This document shows positions 1 to 6,687 of a DNA stretch of 9,583 nucleotides, piece after piece. A model generated the notes under the pieces. That model was not told the DNA's origin. It searched no databases and saw nothing but the letters and a program-made list of their open reading frames with translations. How positions within the stretch are numbered: position 1 is the first letter of the stretch; each line of letters begins with the position of its first letter. A program made the position numbers and the translations under genes. Source of the stretch: Lachnospiraceae bacterium (lineage in GTDB: Bacteria; Bacillota; Clostridia; Lachnospirales; Lachnospiraceae); contig JAJBTR010000212.1 in assembly GCA_020860745.1 (NCBI GenBank), forward strand, positions 1 through 9,583. Direction: 5' to 3'.

Positions 1-15
1 CCATATTTTTTCTTT

Positions 16-44
16 ATTCTAGCGGCTTATATGTGGGATGTCAA
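16..44 (-). promoter_or_regulatory. Sigma-A-type promoter reading leftward out of the window
   Basis: On the minus strand a perfect -35 box TTGACA (39-44) is followed by a 17-base spacer and a -10 box TAGAAT (16-21), five of six matches to TATAAT. Transcription would start near position 9 and run out of the window, so a divergently oriented gene should lie immediately to the left. This is the best consensus match among the promoters in the window. The driven gene is not visible. Confidence 0.6.
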
Positions 45-96
45 TGGTTTTTCACAGTTATTTTGTTGGGTTGTGTCCTTTTCATCGCATAATTTT

Positions 97-118
97 GTTG
101 GTTTTATGTTGGTTTTAT
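97..118. repeat. Tandem 11-bp direct repeat in the divergent intergenic region
   Basis: The 11-mer GTTGGTTTTAT occurs twice head to tail (97-107 and 108-118). It lies about 50 bases upstream of the leftward -35 box and about 145 bases upstream of the rightward promoter. An 11-base period places both copies on nearly the same face of the helix, which would suit a regulator site or an AT-rich upstream element. It could also be chance in T-rich DNA. Apart from this repeat and the two flanking promoters I see no gene in 1-300. Confidence 0.45.
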
Positions 119-262
119 CAATTCGTATTTAGAGATCAAGCCATTCACAGCACAGAATGCAAAATTTTCCGCTATTCCGCTCATCGCAGCGTCCCCCCCG
201 GTTGTCCGGAACGATATCACTGAATTTCTGTACCCGCCCGGCGAATCTCAGCCGACTTTTTG

Positions 263-291
263 TTGCAAGGCCTGACAAAATCTAGTAAAAT
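263..291 (+). promoter_or_regulatory. Predicted promoter of the ABC exporter genes
   Basis: TTGCAA (263-268) and TAAAAT (286-291) are separated by exactly 17 bases, matching the sigma-A consensus at four and five of six positions. Transcription would begin near 297-299, only a few bases before the ATG at 301. The mRNA would then be leaderless, or the real start codon lies further in. No Shine-Dalgarno sequence precedes 301, which agrees with this reading. Confidence 0.5.
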
Positions 292-300
292 AGCCTGGTT

Positions 301-960
301 ATGAAAAATAAAGGAAAAAACACAAAACAACTTCAGAAAAAAGACATGATGCTCCTCTTTCTTCGCGGAGCGAAACGCTATTTTGCCGGCGCCATCCTCT
401 TCGCCTGCCTCTCTTCCCTGGCGGACATGATCCGCCCCAAAATCATCGAGTACACCGTGGACGGAATACTCGGCAGCAGCACGGATGCCATCCCGGCGTT
501 CATCCTGAACCTGTTTGCGGATGTGGGCGGCCTCACCTGGCTGCGCTCCCACCTGTGGGTACCGGCACTGGCCGTCATCCTCTCCACCCTCCTGGCAGTC
601 GCCCTGCGCTACATCTATGAGATGTGCGTGGTAAAAGGAGGCGAGACTTTCGTCTGCCAGATGCGCGACCACCTCTTTTCCCATTTAGAGAGGCTGTCGG
701 CGGACTGGCACAGCGCCCACCAGACCGGCGATATCCTGCAGCGGTGCACCACCGATGTGGAGGAAGTAAAAACATTTTTATCTGAGCATTTTGTCAAGCT
801 GTTTTCCATGCTGATGACCATTCTCATGGCTCTGATCTTCATGTTCCGGATTCAGTGGCAGCTGGCGCTCATCGCCCTCGCCAGCGTTCCCGTCATCGTC
901 GGCATCTCTCTGGTTCCACCAGGGCATCGGCCGGGGATTTCTGGAATGCGACGAAAATGA
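301..960 (+). CDS. ABC exporter half-transporter, subunit 1: N-terminal membrane part, cut by frameshift
   Basis: This frame encodes the first part of an ABC exporter membrane domain. Hydrophobic segments lie at about residues 27-47, 86-108, 165-182 and 188-204, and the intracellular loop between them has the usual form (Q-MRDHLFSHLERLS..., HQTGDILQRCTTD). Family similarity is clear up to residue 204; the final residues after GISL are out of frame and end at a TGA. The correct continuation (WFHQGIGRGF, then ENLSGVRVVRAFG) is read one frame over from about 908 and joins the C-terminal part at 1007-2125. Restoring the frame would give about 608 residues, the same as the partner gene. A start at 301 has no ribosome binding site; ATG codons at 346 and 349 are alternatives. 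I infer a pseudogene, a phase-variable gene or a sequencing error. Confidence 0.8.
   Translation: MKNKGKNTKQLQKKDMMLLFLRGAKRYFAGAILFACLSSLADMIRPKIIEYTVDGILGSSTDAIPAFILNLFADVGGLTWLRSHLWVPALAVILSTLLAVALRYIYEMCVVKGGETFVCQMRDHLFSHLERLSADWHSAHQTGDILQRCTTDVEEVKTFLSEHFVKLFSMLMTILMALIFMFRIQWQLALIALASVPVIVGISLVPPGHRPGISGMRRK
905..911 (+). repeat. Short (TC)3T tract at the frameshift of ABC subunit 1
   Basis: The sequence TCTCTCT sits exactly where the reading frame must change from frame 1 (coding up to GIS) to frame 2 (coding from LWFHQ). Adding one TC unit restores a continuous reading frame, GISLWFHQ, as does removing one base. Dinucleotide slippage is therefore a simple explanation, although a tract this short mutates rarely and a sequencing or assembly error is also possible. 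Confidence 0.6.
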
Positions 961-1006
961 GGGCGTCCTCTCCACGATCGCCCAGGAAAACCTGAGCGGT
1001 GTCCGC

Positions 1007-2125
1007 GTGGTCCGGGCATTCGGCAAAGAAAAATCCGAGCGGGAAAAATTTCGCCTGCAGAATCAGATTGTGACGGACAAATGGGTGAAGCTCGGCCGCT
1101 TTATGACAATCTTTTTCTTTTTTATTGATTTCCTGAGCGGTCTGCTCCTGCTGCTGATCCTCACGGCCGGCACAGTCATGTGCGTCCATGGGAATCTCAC
1201 GGTCGGAGCGCTGCTTGCGATGATCTCCTATGTCACCATGCTGCTGCGCCCGGTCCGCATGCTGGGCCGCATTTTAAGCGAGATGAGCAAGACCGGCGTC
1301 TCCATCCAGAGGCTCTATGAAATCATGTGTGCGCCGACCGAGGAAGATACGCCGGGAAGCACGGAAGCTCCCATGGACCGTGATATCGCGTTCGACCATG
1401 TCAGCTTTTCCTATCCCGGGCAGCCGGGGCTGCTGCACGATATCAGTTTCACGATCCCCGCGGGCACTACCCTGGGCATCCTGGGTTCCACGGGAAGCGG
1501 TAAGAGCACGCTGATCCAGCTGCTGACCCGGTTTTACGAGCTGCCCACGGAGAACGGGAGCATCACCGTCGGCGGTGTGGACATCCGGAACATGCCTGCG
1601 GCCTGGGTGCGCAGACACATCGGCTATGTGATGCAGGAACCTTTCCTGTTCAGCCGCAGCATCGCGGAGAACATCTCCATCACACAGGGAGAACCGGATC
1701 AGACTCACATCCGGGAGGCCGCGGATATGGCTGCACTCTCCCAGACCATCGCAAACTTTCCGAAAGGCTACGATACCTTTGTCGGGGAGCGCGGCATGAC
1801 CCTCTCCGGCGGACAGAAGCAGCGGGCCGCCATCGCCCGCGCCCTCACGCAGGATGCGCCCATCCTGGTCTTTGACGATTCCCTGTCCGCGGTGGACGCA
1901 GAGACCGATGCGCAGATACGCGCCAATCTGAAAAAATACATGGGATCGGCAACCGTCATTCTGGTCAGCCACCGCATCACCACACTGATGGCGGCGGACC
2001 GGATTCTGGTCATGAAAGACGGAAAGATTGTTGAATCCGGCACCCATGAGGAACTGATCACCCGCCCCGGGCTGTATCAGGACATTTATCAGATTCAGTC
2101 AGGAAAGGAGGACGATCCGGAATGA
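1007..2125 (+). CDS. ABC exporter half-transporter, subunit 1: C-terminal membrane part and ATPase domain
   Basis: This is the rest of subunit 1. The open frame reaches back to about 908, and the GTG at 1007 has no ribosome binding site, so it is probably not a genuine start. It carries the last two membrane segments (about residues 33-56 and 63-83) and a full nucleotide-binding domain: Walker A GSTGSGKST (160-168), Q-loop GYVMQ (206-210), signature LSGGQ (266-270), Walker B ILVFD followed by Asp-291 where the catalytic Glu is expected, and H-loop His-322. The Asp substitution with an intact LSGGQ is the hallmark of the non-catalytic half of heterodimeric exporters such as TM287/288, LmrCD and BmrCD. 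The stop overlaps the next gene by four bases (ATGA), so translation is probably coupled. The substrate cannot be told from sequence; drug or lipid export is the family norm. Confidence 0.85.
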   Translation: MVRAFGKEKSEREKFRLQNQIVTDKWVKLGRFMTIFFFFIDFLSGLLLLLILTAGTVMCVHGNLTVGALLAMISYVTMLLRPVRMLGRILSEMSKTGVSIQRLYEIMCAPTEEDTPGSTEAPMDRDIAFDHVSFSYPGQPGLLHDISFTIPAGTTLGILGSTGSGKSTLIQLLTRFYELPTENGSITVGGVDIRNMPAAWVRRHIGYVMQEPFLFSRSIAENISITQGEPDQTHIREAADMAALSQTIANFPKGYDTFVGERGMTLSGGQKQRAAIARALTQDAPILVFDDSLSAVDAETDAQIRANLKKYMGSATVILVSHRITTLMAADRILVMKDGKIVESGTHEELITRPGLYQDIYQIQSGKEDDPE

Positions 2126-3948
2126 GCGGAAAGGAAAACACCTCCAGAATCACACATTTAAAATGGTATGGTCTGCCCCAGATCTGGGAGCTTGTAAAAG
2201 AGCATAAAAGAATGATATTTGCGGTAGCCGTCTCCATGGCTCTCGCCAGCGCGATCGACGTCATCCTGCCGCTGTTCCAGAACTATGCCATCAACCATTA
2301 CATCGGAGAGCAGACATTGGATACCCTGCCCGTCATGGTCATCCTTTACCTCCTCGTCCTTCTGCTGTACGGTCTGGTCAACTCCATCGGCATCTATTAT
2401 GCTTTCAAGGGAGAAGTGGTGGTAGACCGGGATATCCGGCAGAAATGCTTTGACCATGTGCAGACCCTGTCTTTCGGTTATTTTAACCAGAACAGCACCG
2501 GCTACATCCACTCCCGCGTCATCTCCGACCCCAACAAAATCGGAATGATCGTCAGCTGGGGACTGATGGACGCCACCTGCACCGTCATCTACCTGGTGGG
2601 CATTTTTGTCATCATGTTTGCCTTAAACCCGGTGCTGGGCGGCGTGCTTCTGATCGTACTGCCCCTGGAAATTCTGGCAACCGTGTATTTTTCCCGCCAT
2701 ATTACGCAGGAAAACCGCGCTGTCCGGGAGATGAACAGCATCATCACCGGCGACTTCAATGAGGGAATCACCGGAGCAAAAACCATCAAATCCCTGGTCA
2801 TCGAAGATAAAATGCAGCGGGATTTTGAGCACGACACTTCCTCCATGCGGGCAGCTTCCGTCCGCGCCGGGCGCTACCGGGCACTGTTCCGCAGCGTCAT
2901 CGTATTTTGCTCCAGCATCGCACTGGCTCTGGTGCTGTGGCAGGGCGGCATATTAAACACAAAAGGTCTCCTGCTGCTGGGCAATCTGGCGGTCTTTATG
3001 AACTACGCCACCTCCATGAACGACTATGTGCAGGACCTCGTCAATGTCATCTCCGAGTTAATCCAGACCCAGGTCAACGTGGAGCGCATCACAACGCTCC
3101 TGCACACAGAATCCGACGTCACAGACACGCCGGAGGTGACAGAAAAATACGGGGATACCTTTTCCCCAAAACGGGAAAACTGGGAACCGCTGGAGGGCGA
3201 TATCGAATTTCAGGATGTAACCTTCTGCTACCCGGACGGGGAGGAAAATGTCCTGGAACACTTTAATCTCAAAGTGCCCCAGGGCTCCATGGTCGCCATC
3301 GTCGGCGAGACCGGCGCCGGGAAGAGCACCCTGGTCAACCTGGTCTGCCGTTTCTACGAGCCAACCGAAGGCCGTGTGCTGATCGACGGAAAGAATGCCC
3401 GGGAGCGCAGCCAGCTCTGGCTCCACAGCCACATCGGCTACGTCCTCCAGACGCCCCACCTCTTTTCGGGAACCATACTGGAGAACCTGCGCTACGGCAA
3501 TCCGGACGCCACCATGGAGGAAGTTGAGTCCGCGGTACGCCGCGTCCACGCCGCCGAGATCATCGCCCGGATGGAGCACGGCTACGGCACACAGGTCGGC
3601 GAGGGCGGAGACCTGCTCTCCACCGGGGAAAAGCAGCTCCTGAGCTTTGCCCGGGCACTGTTGGCCGACCCTCAGATTCTGATTCTGGATGAGGCCACCA
3701 GCAGCGTGGACACGCTGACCGAGAAAGCCATCCAGGAAGCGATCCTCACCGTGACCAAAGGACGCACCAGCTTTATGATCGCCCACCGCCTCTCCACGGT
3801 CCGGGACGCCGATGTCATCCTGGTCATGAAAGACGGAAAGATTGTCGAGCAGGGCTCCCATGAGGAACTGCTGGCAGCGAAGGGCTATTACTACCGTCTG
3901 CACCGGCAGCAATTTGTGGAGGACGCAGTGTCGGCACAACTGGGGTAA
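2122..3948 (+). CDS. ABC exporter half-transporter, subunit 2 (catalytic partner of a heterodimeric multidrug-type exporter)
   Basis: An intact 608-residue half-transporter. The membrane domain (about residues 30-330) contains six predicted helices and the coupling-helix regions; the ATPase domain has Walker A GETGAGKST (395-403), Q-loop Gln-443, a degenerate signature LSTGE (499-503) in place of LSGGQ, Walker B ILILD with the normal catalytic Glu-524, and H-loop His-555. This is complementary to subunit 1 (normal signature, Asp in Walker B), so the pair would form one consensus and one degenerate ATP site. The ATG overlaps the upstream stop by four bases and has a strong ribosome binding site, AGGAAAGGAGG, at 2101-2111, ten bases ahead, so it can be translated even though subunit 1 is broken. 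Without subunit 1 it probably lacks a working partner, unless a homodimer or another partner exists. Confidence 0.93.
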   Translation: MSGKENTSRITHLKWYGLPQIWELVKEHKRMIFAVAVSMALASAIDVILPLFQNYAINHYIGEQTLDTLPVMVILYLLVLLLYGLVNSIGIYYAFKGEVVVDRDIRQKCFDHVQTLSFGYFNQNSTGYIHSRVISDPNKIGMIVSWGLMDATCTVIYLVGIFVIMFALNPVLGGVLLIVLPLEILATVYFSRHITQENRAVREMNSIITGDFNEGITGAKTIKSLVIEDKMQRDFEHDTSSMRAASVRAGRYRALFRSVIVFCSSIALALVLWQGGILNTKGLLLLGNLAVFMNYATSMNDYVQDLVNVISELIQTQVNVERITTLLHTESDVTDTPEVTEKYGDTFSPKRENWEPLEGDIEFQDVTFCYPDGEENVLEHFNLKVPQGSMVAIVGETGAGKSTLVNLVCRFYEPTEGRVLIDGKNARERSQLWLHSHIGYVLQTPHLFSGTILENLRYGNPDATMEEVESAVRRVHAAEIIARMEHGYGTQVGEGGDLLSTGEKQLLSFARALLADPQILILDEATSSVDTLTEKAIQEAILTVTKGRTSFMIAHRLSTVRDADVILVMKDGKIVEQGSHEELLAAKGYYYRLHRQQFVEDAVSAQLG

Positions 3949-3970
3949 AAATGCAGTTGATATACTTTTT

Positions 3971-4052
3971 ATCAGGGCATGAGGGCAGAAAACACCCCGC
4001 ACGCAGACATCTGAGTCTGTGTGCGGGGTGTTTTCTGCCCTCATGCCCTGAT
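3971..4052. terminator. Very long hairpin, probable bidirectional terminator
   Basis: Two 38-base arms (3971-4008 and 4015-4052) pair completely, with a single G-U wobble on the + transcript (4003 with 4020), around a 6-base loop ATCTGA. The inner part is a typical intrinsic terminator in both directions: a GC-rich stem (ACCCCGCAC with GTGCGGGGT) flanked by AAAA and TTTT. That core lies inside a further perfect outer stem of about 18 bp. It starts 22 bases after the ABC stop and 15 bases beyond the stop of the small minus-strand ORF, the right place for a shared terminator of convergent units. No T run follows the outer stem on either strand. Confidence 0.7.
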
Positions 4053-4067
4053 ACGTAATGGAGTGTT

Positions 4068-4196
4068 CTACACTGCAAAGCCGAAGATTGTCTCGTATGA
4101 TTTTCGTTCGACGCCAGCTGAGACATAATCCGCAATGATTAACACATACTGCAGAGAAAGACTCACTGCCGACAGTTTATTGCAATCATCCCACAT
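4068..4196 (-). CDS. Small hypothetical protein, 42 residues
   Basis: A 43-codon ORF beginning MWDDCNKLSAVSLSLQYV and ending in ERKSYETIFGFAV. I do not recognise the family. Several features support it: a Shine-Dalgarno AGGAAA (4203-4208) six bases before the ATG, a plausible promoter just upstream (4218-4246), and the long hairpin beginning 15 bases beyond its stop as a terminator. The peptide has a central stretch of helix-forming residues (about 10-28) and a charged segment near residues 29-34, with no clear signal peptide. It could equally be the surviving piece of a longer gene or a chance ORF in a 320-base gap; short gaps often contain such frames. It shares its strand with the phosphorylase gene, whose stop is 90 bases upstream. 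Confidence 0.4.
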   Translation of the reverse strand: MWDDCNKLSAVSLSLQYVLIIADYVSAGVERKSYETIFGFAV

Positions 4197-4217
4197 GATA
4201 TGTTTCCTGTTTCCCAT

Positions 4218-4246
4218 ATTTTGTAAATAAAAGCGCACCTTGCCAA
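4218..4246 (-). promoter_or_regulatory. Possible promoter of the small ORF
   Basis: On the minus strand TTGGCA (4241-4246, five of six matches to TTGACA) and CAAAAT (4218-4223, four of six) are 17 bases apart. Transcription would start near 4211, just ahead of the AGGAAA ribosome binding site of the 42-codon ORF. The -10 box is weak, so this is tentative. Confidence 0.35.
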
Positions 4247-4286
4247 AAGCTTTTTAAATCAAGTCACAAGATATATTTTTTGTTCT

Positions 4287-6452
4287 CTATATTTCGTACC
4301 AGATAATCTCAATAGCATCCAGATGCACCTTATAGCTGCTGCCGTCCCCGCGGTAAACGATTGTATCCTGCGGTTCGTAGGTATTGTTGACGACACAGTA
4401 TTTCCCGTTTCTGACATAGGCGTGGACGTCCACGTTATAATTTTCGGAGTACCATTTTTTCAGATTATTCTCGTCATGGCAGCTCCAGAGAATACTGCGG
4501 TACAGAACTCTGGTATTTTCAAACGAATAGGGGAGACCGCTGATATAAACCGCACGCCCCGCTCCGAATTCGTTGACCGCCATCTGGACTTCTTTTTCTC
4601 TCTGAATGAGAACTGTCGCATCCTCCAGGGCGTACATGGACTTTTTCCCCTCACCGAAGTCTATGTCATGATTGCAATCCTGCAAAATAAAATGGTTTTC
4701 ATGGTTTTCCCAATTATATTTGTCATAATTGAGCGTAAATCCGGTCTCTTTTTCCACACTGAGCACATTGGCCAGCTGGATGTAACGCCCCTCATGCTGG
4801 TGTCCTGCGGGTTCCCCGACGCCAATCAGTCCGCCGCCCTCGTAGACAAAGCGCTTCACGGCCTCCGCAATCTGCGGGTCTTCCCACTCTTTGCCGCCGG
4901 TATGCGCGGTATTGCCGTCGCCTACGTTGATGATCACGTCGATATCCCGCAGCAGATCCGGATCATGGCGGATATCGTCAAAGCTGATAAAGCGCACGTC
5001 AAAGGGCGCTCCGCTCAATGCCTCGATCACGCCGGCATAGCTGTAATTCTGCTTCTGGTAAAGAGCGTGATGCACCATATGGCAGCCCCAGGAACGCATT
5101 TTGCCCCAGCTGTTTAAGACCGCCACCGTCTTGACGCAGTAAGGAGTGGTTCCCTTCGCATTCTCGTAGAGCAGGCGGAATTCATCGCAGACACTCTCGA
5201 TATAGTCCAGGAAATCCGGGAACTCACAGGCGAGCTTTAAATATCCGCCGTAACCGATGCGGTCGATGGGCTTGCGGAGGATGGCCCGCCGCGCGGTCAC
5301 CCAGTTGACCTTCGCCTCTTTCACCGGATCGCCACCCTCATGGAAGGTATCCGGGAAAAAGTAAGGCAAAAACCGCCCCTCACGGTAACGGACGCCCTCC
5401 ACGTCACTGATCAGACGGAGCGTGGAGCCGTTGCCCACACTTCCTACCAGGGCATCCAATCCGATCCCGGCAAACTCTTCCATAAAAGGCTCCATACCGA
5501 TCCAGTGATCGCCCAGGAACATCATGGCCTCCTTGCCCTCCTCATGGACGATATCCACCATCTCTTTGGCCAGCTTTGCCACCTCGCGGCGCTGAAAAGC
5601 CTGAAAATCCTTATATTCTTTAGAAGGAACACGATACTGGTTGTTAAAATATCCCTGATCAATAATATACTCAGGCCGGAACGGATATCCCGCCTCGCGC
5701 TCAAACTGTTCCAGAATATAAGGGCTCACGCTGGCGGAATAGCCATACCAGTCCACGTATTTTTCCCGCGCCAGTTCGTCAAACACGAGTGTGAACTGAT
5801 GGAAAAATGTGGTAAACCGAATAACATTCACATGAGGGTTGCTGCGACAGAACTTCCGCAGGCGCTCCAGGCTGAAAGCGTGAGTCTCGGGTTGACGCAC
5901 ATCAAAGGTGATCTGATGCTCCACATCCTTCCAGTCGTTGACCACGGCATTGTACATATGCACCGGGTCCCACATGATATAGGCGAGAAAACTCACCGTA
6001 TAATCGTGAAACGGAATCGCCGGATCAATCGTCACATCACCGGACTCCTCATCGTAGGACCAGTACTTCGTCGGAACCACCTCGCCCGTTGTCCGGTCGA
6101 TCACCTCCCACCAGCGGTAAATATCATCCCGGGTGTTCACCGCCAGCATCTCGGGATAAATCCCCTCCATCAGATAAATCGCAAGCGTCTCTTTCACAGC
6201 CGTGCGGAATTTCGTCATAATATAGCACTGCTGGATCTCTTCCGGATGCTCCTTCGCCCAGTCGTTATCCTTCCGGGTTGTATAATAAGTAGCATATACT
6301 TTAGCATCCACCTGCTTCAGTTCCTCCGGGTAATCCGTCCCGTCACAGTCACGGATTGCATCCGCGCCCCACCGCTCCAGCAGTTCCAGTGTCTCCGGAA
6401 CCACGTCCATGTCTGTCGGTATCGTCACCCGTCCTGTCAGTTTCTTTTCCAT
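4287..6452 (-). CDS. gnpA: GH112 phosphorylase (1,3-beta-galactosyl-N-acetylhexosamine phosphorylase family)
   Basis: A 721-residue cytoplasmic enzyme of glycoside hydrolase family 112. The family cleaves galacto-N-biose or lacto-N-biose (some members galactosyl-beta-1,4-rhamnose) with phosphate, giving alpha-galactose 1-phosphate and the free acceptor sugar, so the bond energy is kept. The N-terminus (GRVTIPTDMDVVPET, then RWGADAIRDCDGTDYPEEL) and WWEVIDRTTGEVVP are family signatures. Asp-315 in GDHWIG matches the proposed acid Asp313 of the Bifidobacterium longum enzyme with an offset of two; the same offset places Pro-163, Val-164 and Asn-168 at the acceptor-site positions 161, 162 and 166 of that enzyme, from memory, which favours an N-acetylhexosamine acceptor over rhamnose. 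A Rossmann-like domain follows at about 440-660. There is no signal peptide. The ATG has an AAGGGAG site (6460-6466) upstream. No sugar transporter, kinase or epimerase gene is adjacent. Confidence 0.93.
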   Translation of the reverse strand: MEKKLTGRVTIPTDMDVVPETLELLERWGADAIRDCDGTDYPEELKQVDAKVYATYYTTRKDNDWAKEHPEEIQQCYIMTKFRTAVKETLAIYLMEGIYPEMLAVNTRDDIYRWWEVIDRTTGEVVPTKYWSYDEESGDVTIDPAIPFHDYTVSFLAYIMWDPVHMYNAVVNDWKDVEHQITFDVRQPETHAFSLERLRKFCRSNPHVNVIRFTTFFHQFTLVFDELAREKYVDWYGYSASVSPYILEQFEREAGYPFRPEYIIDQGYFNNQYRVPSKEYKDFQAFQRREVAKLAKEMVDIVHEEGKEAMMFLGDHWIGMEPFMEEFAGIGLDALVGSVGNGSTLRLISDVEGVRYREGRFLPYFFPDTFHEGGDPVKEAKVNWVTARRAILRKPIDRIGYGGYLKLACEFPDFLDYIESVCDEFRLLYENAKGTTPYCVKTVAVLNSWGKMRSWGCHMVHHALYQKQNYSYAGVIEALSGAPFDVRFISFDDIRHDPDLLRDIDVIINVGDGNTAHTGGKEWEDPQIAEAVKRFVYEGGGLIGVGEPAGHQHEGRYIQLANVLSVEKETGFTLNYDKYNWENHENHFILQDCNHDIDFGEGKKSMYALEDATVLIQREKEVQMAVNEFGAGRAVYISGLPYSFENTRVLYRSILWSCHDENNLKKWYSENYNVDVHAYVRNGKYCVVNNTYEPQDTIVYRGDGSSYKVHLDAIEIIWYEI

Positions 6453-6590
6453 TTTTTTGCTCCCTTTTCCCGCTTTTTCAGTTTTGCTTTCCCTTTCACT
6501 GCAGCCTGACTGTTATTCTATCCAATACTGCATCAGGGAAAGCACTGTCCTGCACAACGAATATTCTATACCATTAATTCCTGTCTTATA

Positions 6591-6619
6591 ATTTTACCGC
6601 AAGCTGTCCGTTGCGGCAA
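6591..6619 (-). promoter_or_regulatory. Predicted phosphorylase promoter with an inverted repeat in its spacer
   Basis: On the minus strand TTGCCG (6614-6619) and TAAAAT (6591-6596) are 17 bases apart. The spacer and part of the -35 box are occupied by the dyad CCGCAA-N8-TTGCGG (6597-6616), a plausible operator where a repressor would block RNA polymerase. The predicted start is near 6584, leaving a leader of about 130 bases before the ATG at 6452. A copy of GTTGCGGC recurs at 6680-6687, 70 bases from the one at 6610-6617. I see no gene in 6453-6687. Confidence 0.45.
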
Positions 6620-6687
6620 TGACTTTATATAAATTCTGTAAAACAAATATTTCACCAAATATATATTTCTGGTCCCTGTGTTGCGGC

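Noticed and set aside
113..193. 26-codon minus-strand frame starting MSGIAENFAF
   Set aside because: The G-rich sequence before it is not a convincing ribosome binding site, and the frame is short and inside the divergent control region.
38..223. 61-codon + strand ORF upstream of the ABC genes
   Set aside because: It has no ribosome binding site, overlaps the leftward promoter and the tandem repeat, and its composition is that of translated T-rich non-coding DNA.
3058..4044. 328-codon minus-strand ORF opposite ABC subunit 2
   Set aside because: It is antisense to the conserved ATPase domain, has no recognisable motifs and runs through the long hairpin.
5340..6509. 389-codon + strand ORF opposite the phosphorylase
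   Set aside because: It is a shadow of a well-conserved GH112 gene in GC-rich DNA, rich in His and Arg, with no recognisable domain.
6495..6515. Possible catabolite-repression (cre) site upstream of the phosphorylase
   Set aside because: TGAAAGGGAAAGC lacks the central CG and has too many mismatches to the CcpA consensus.
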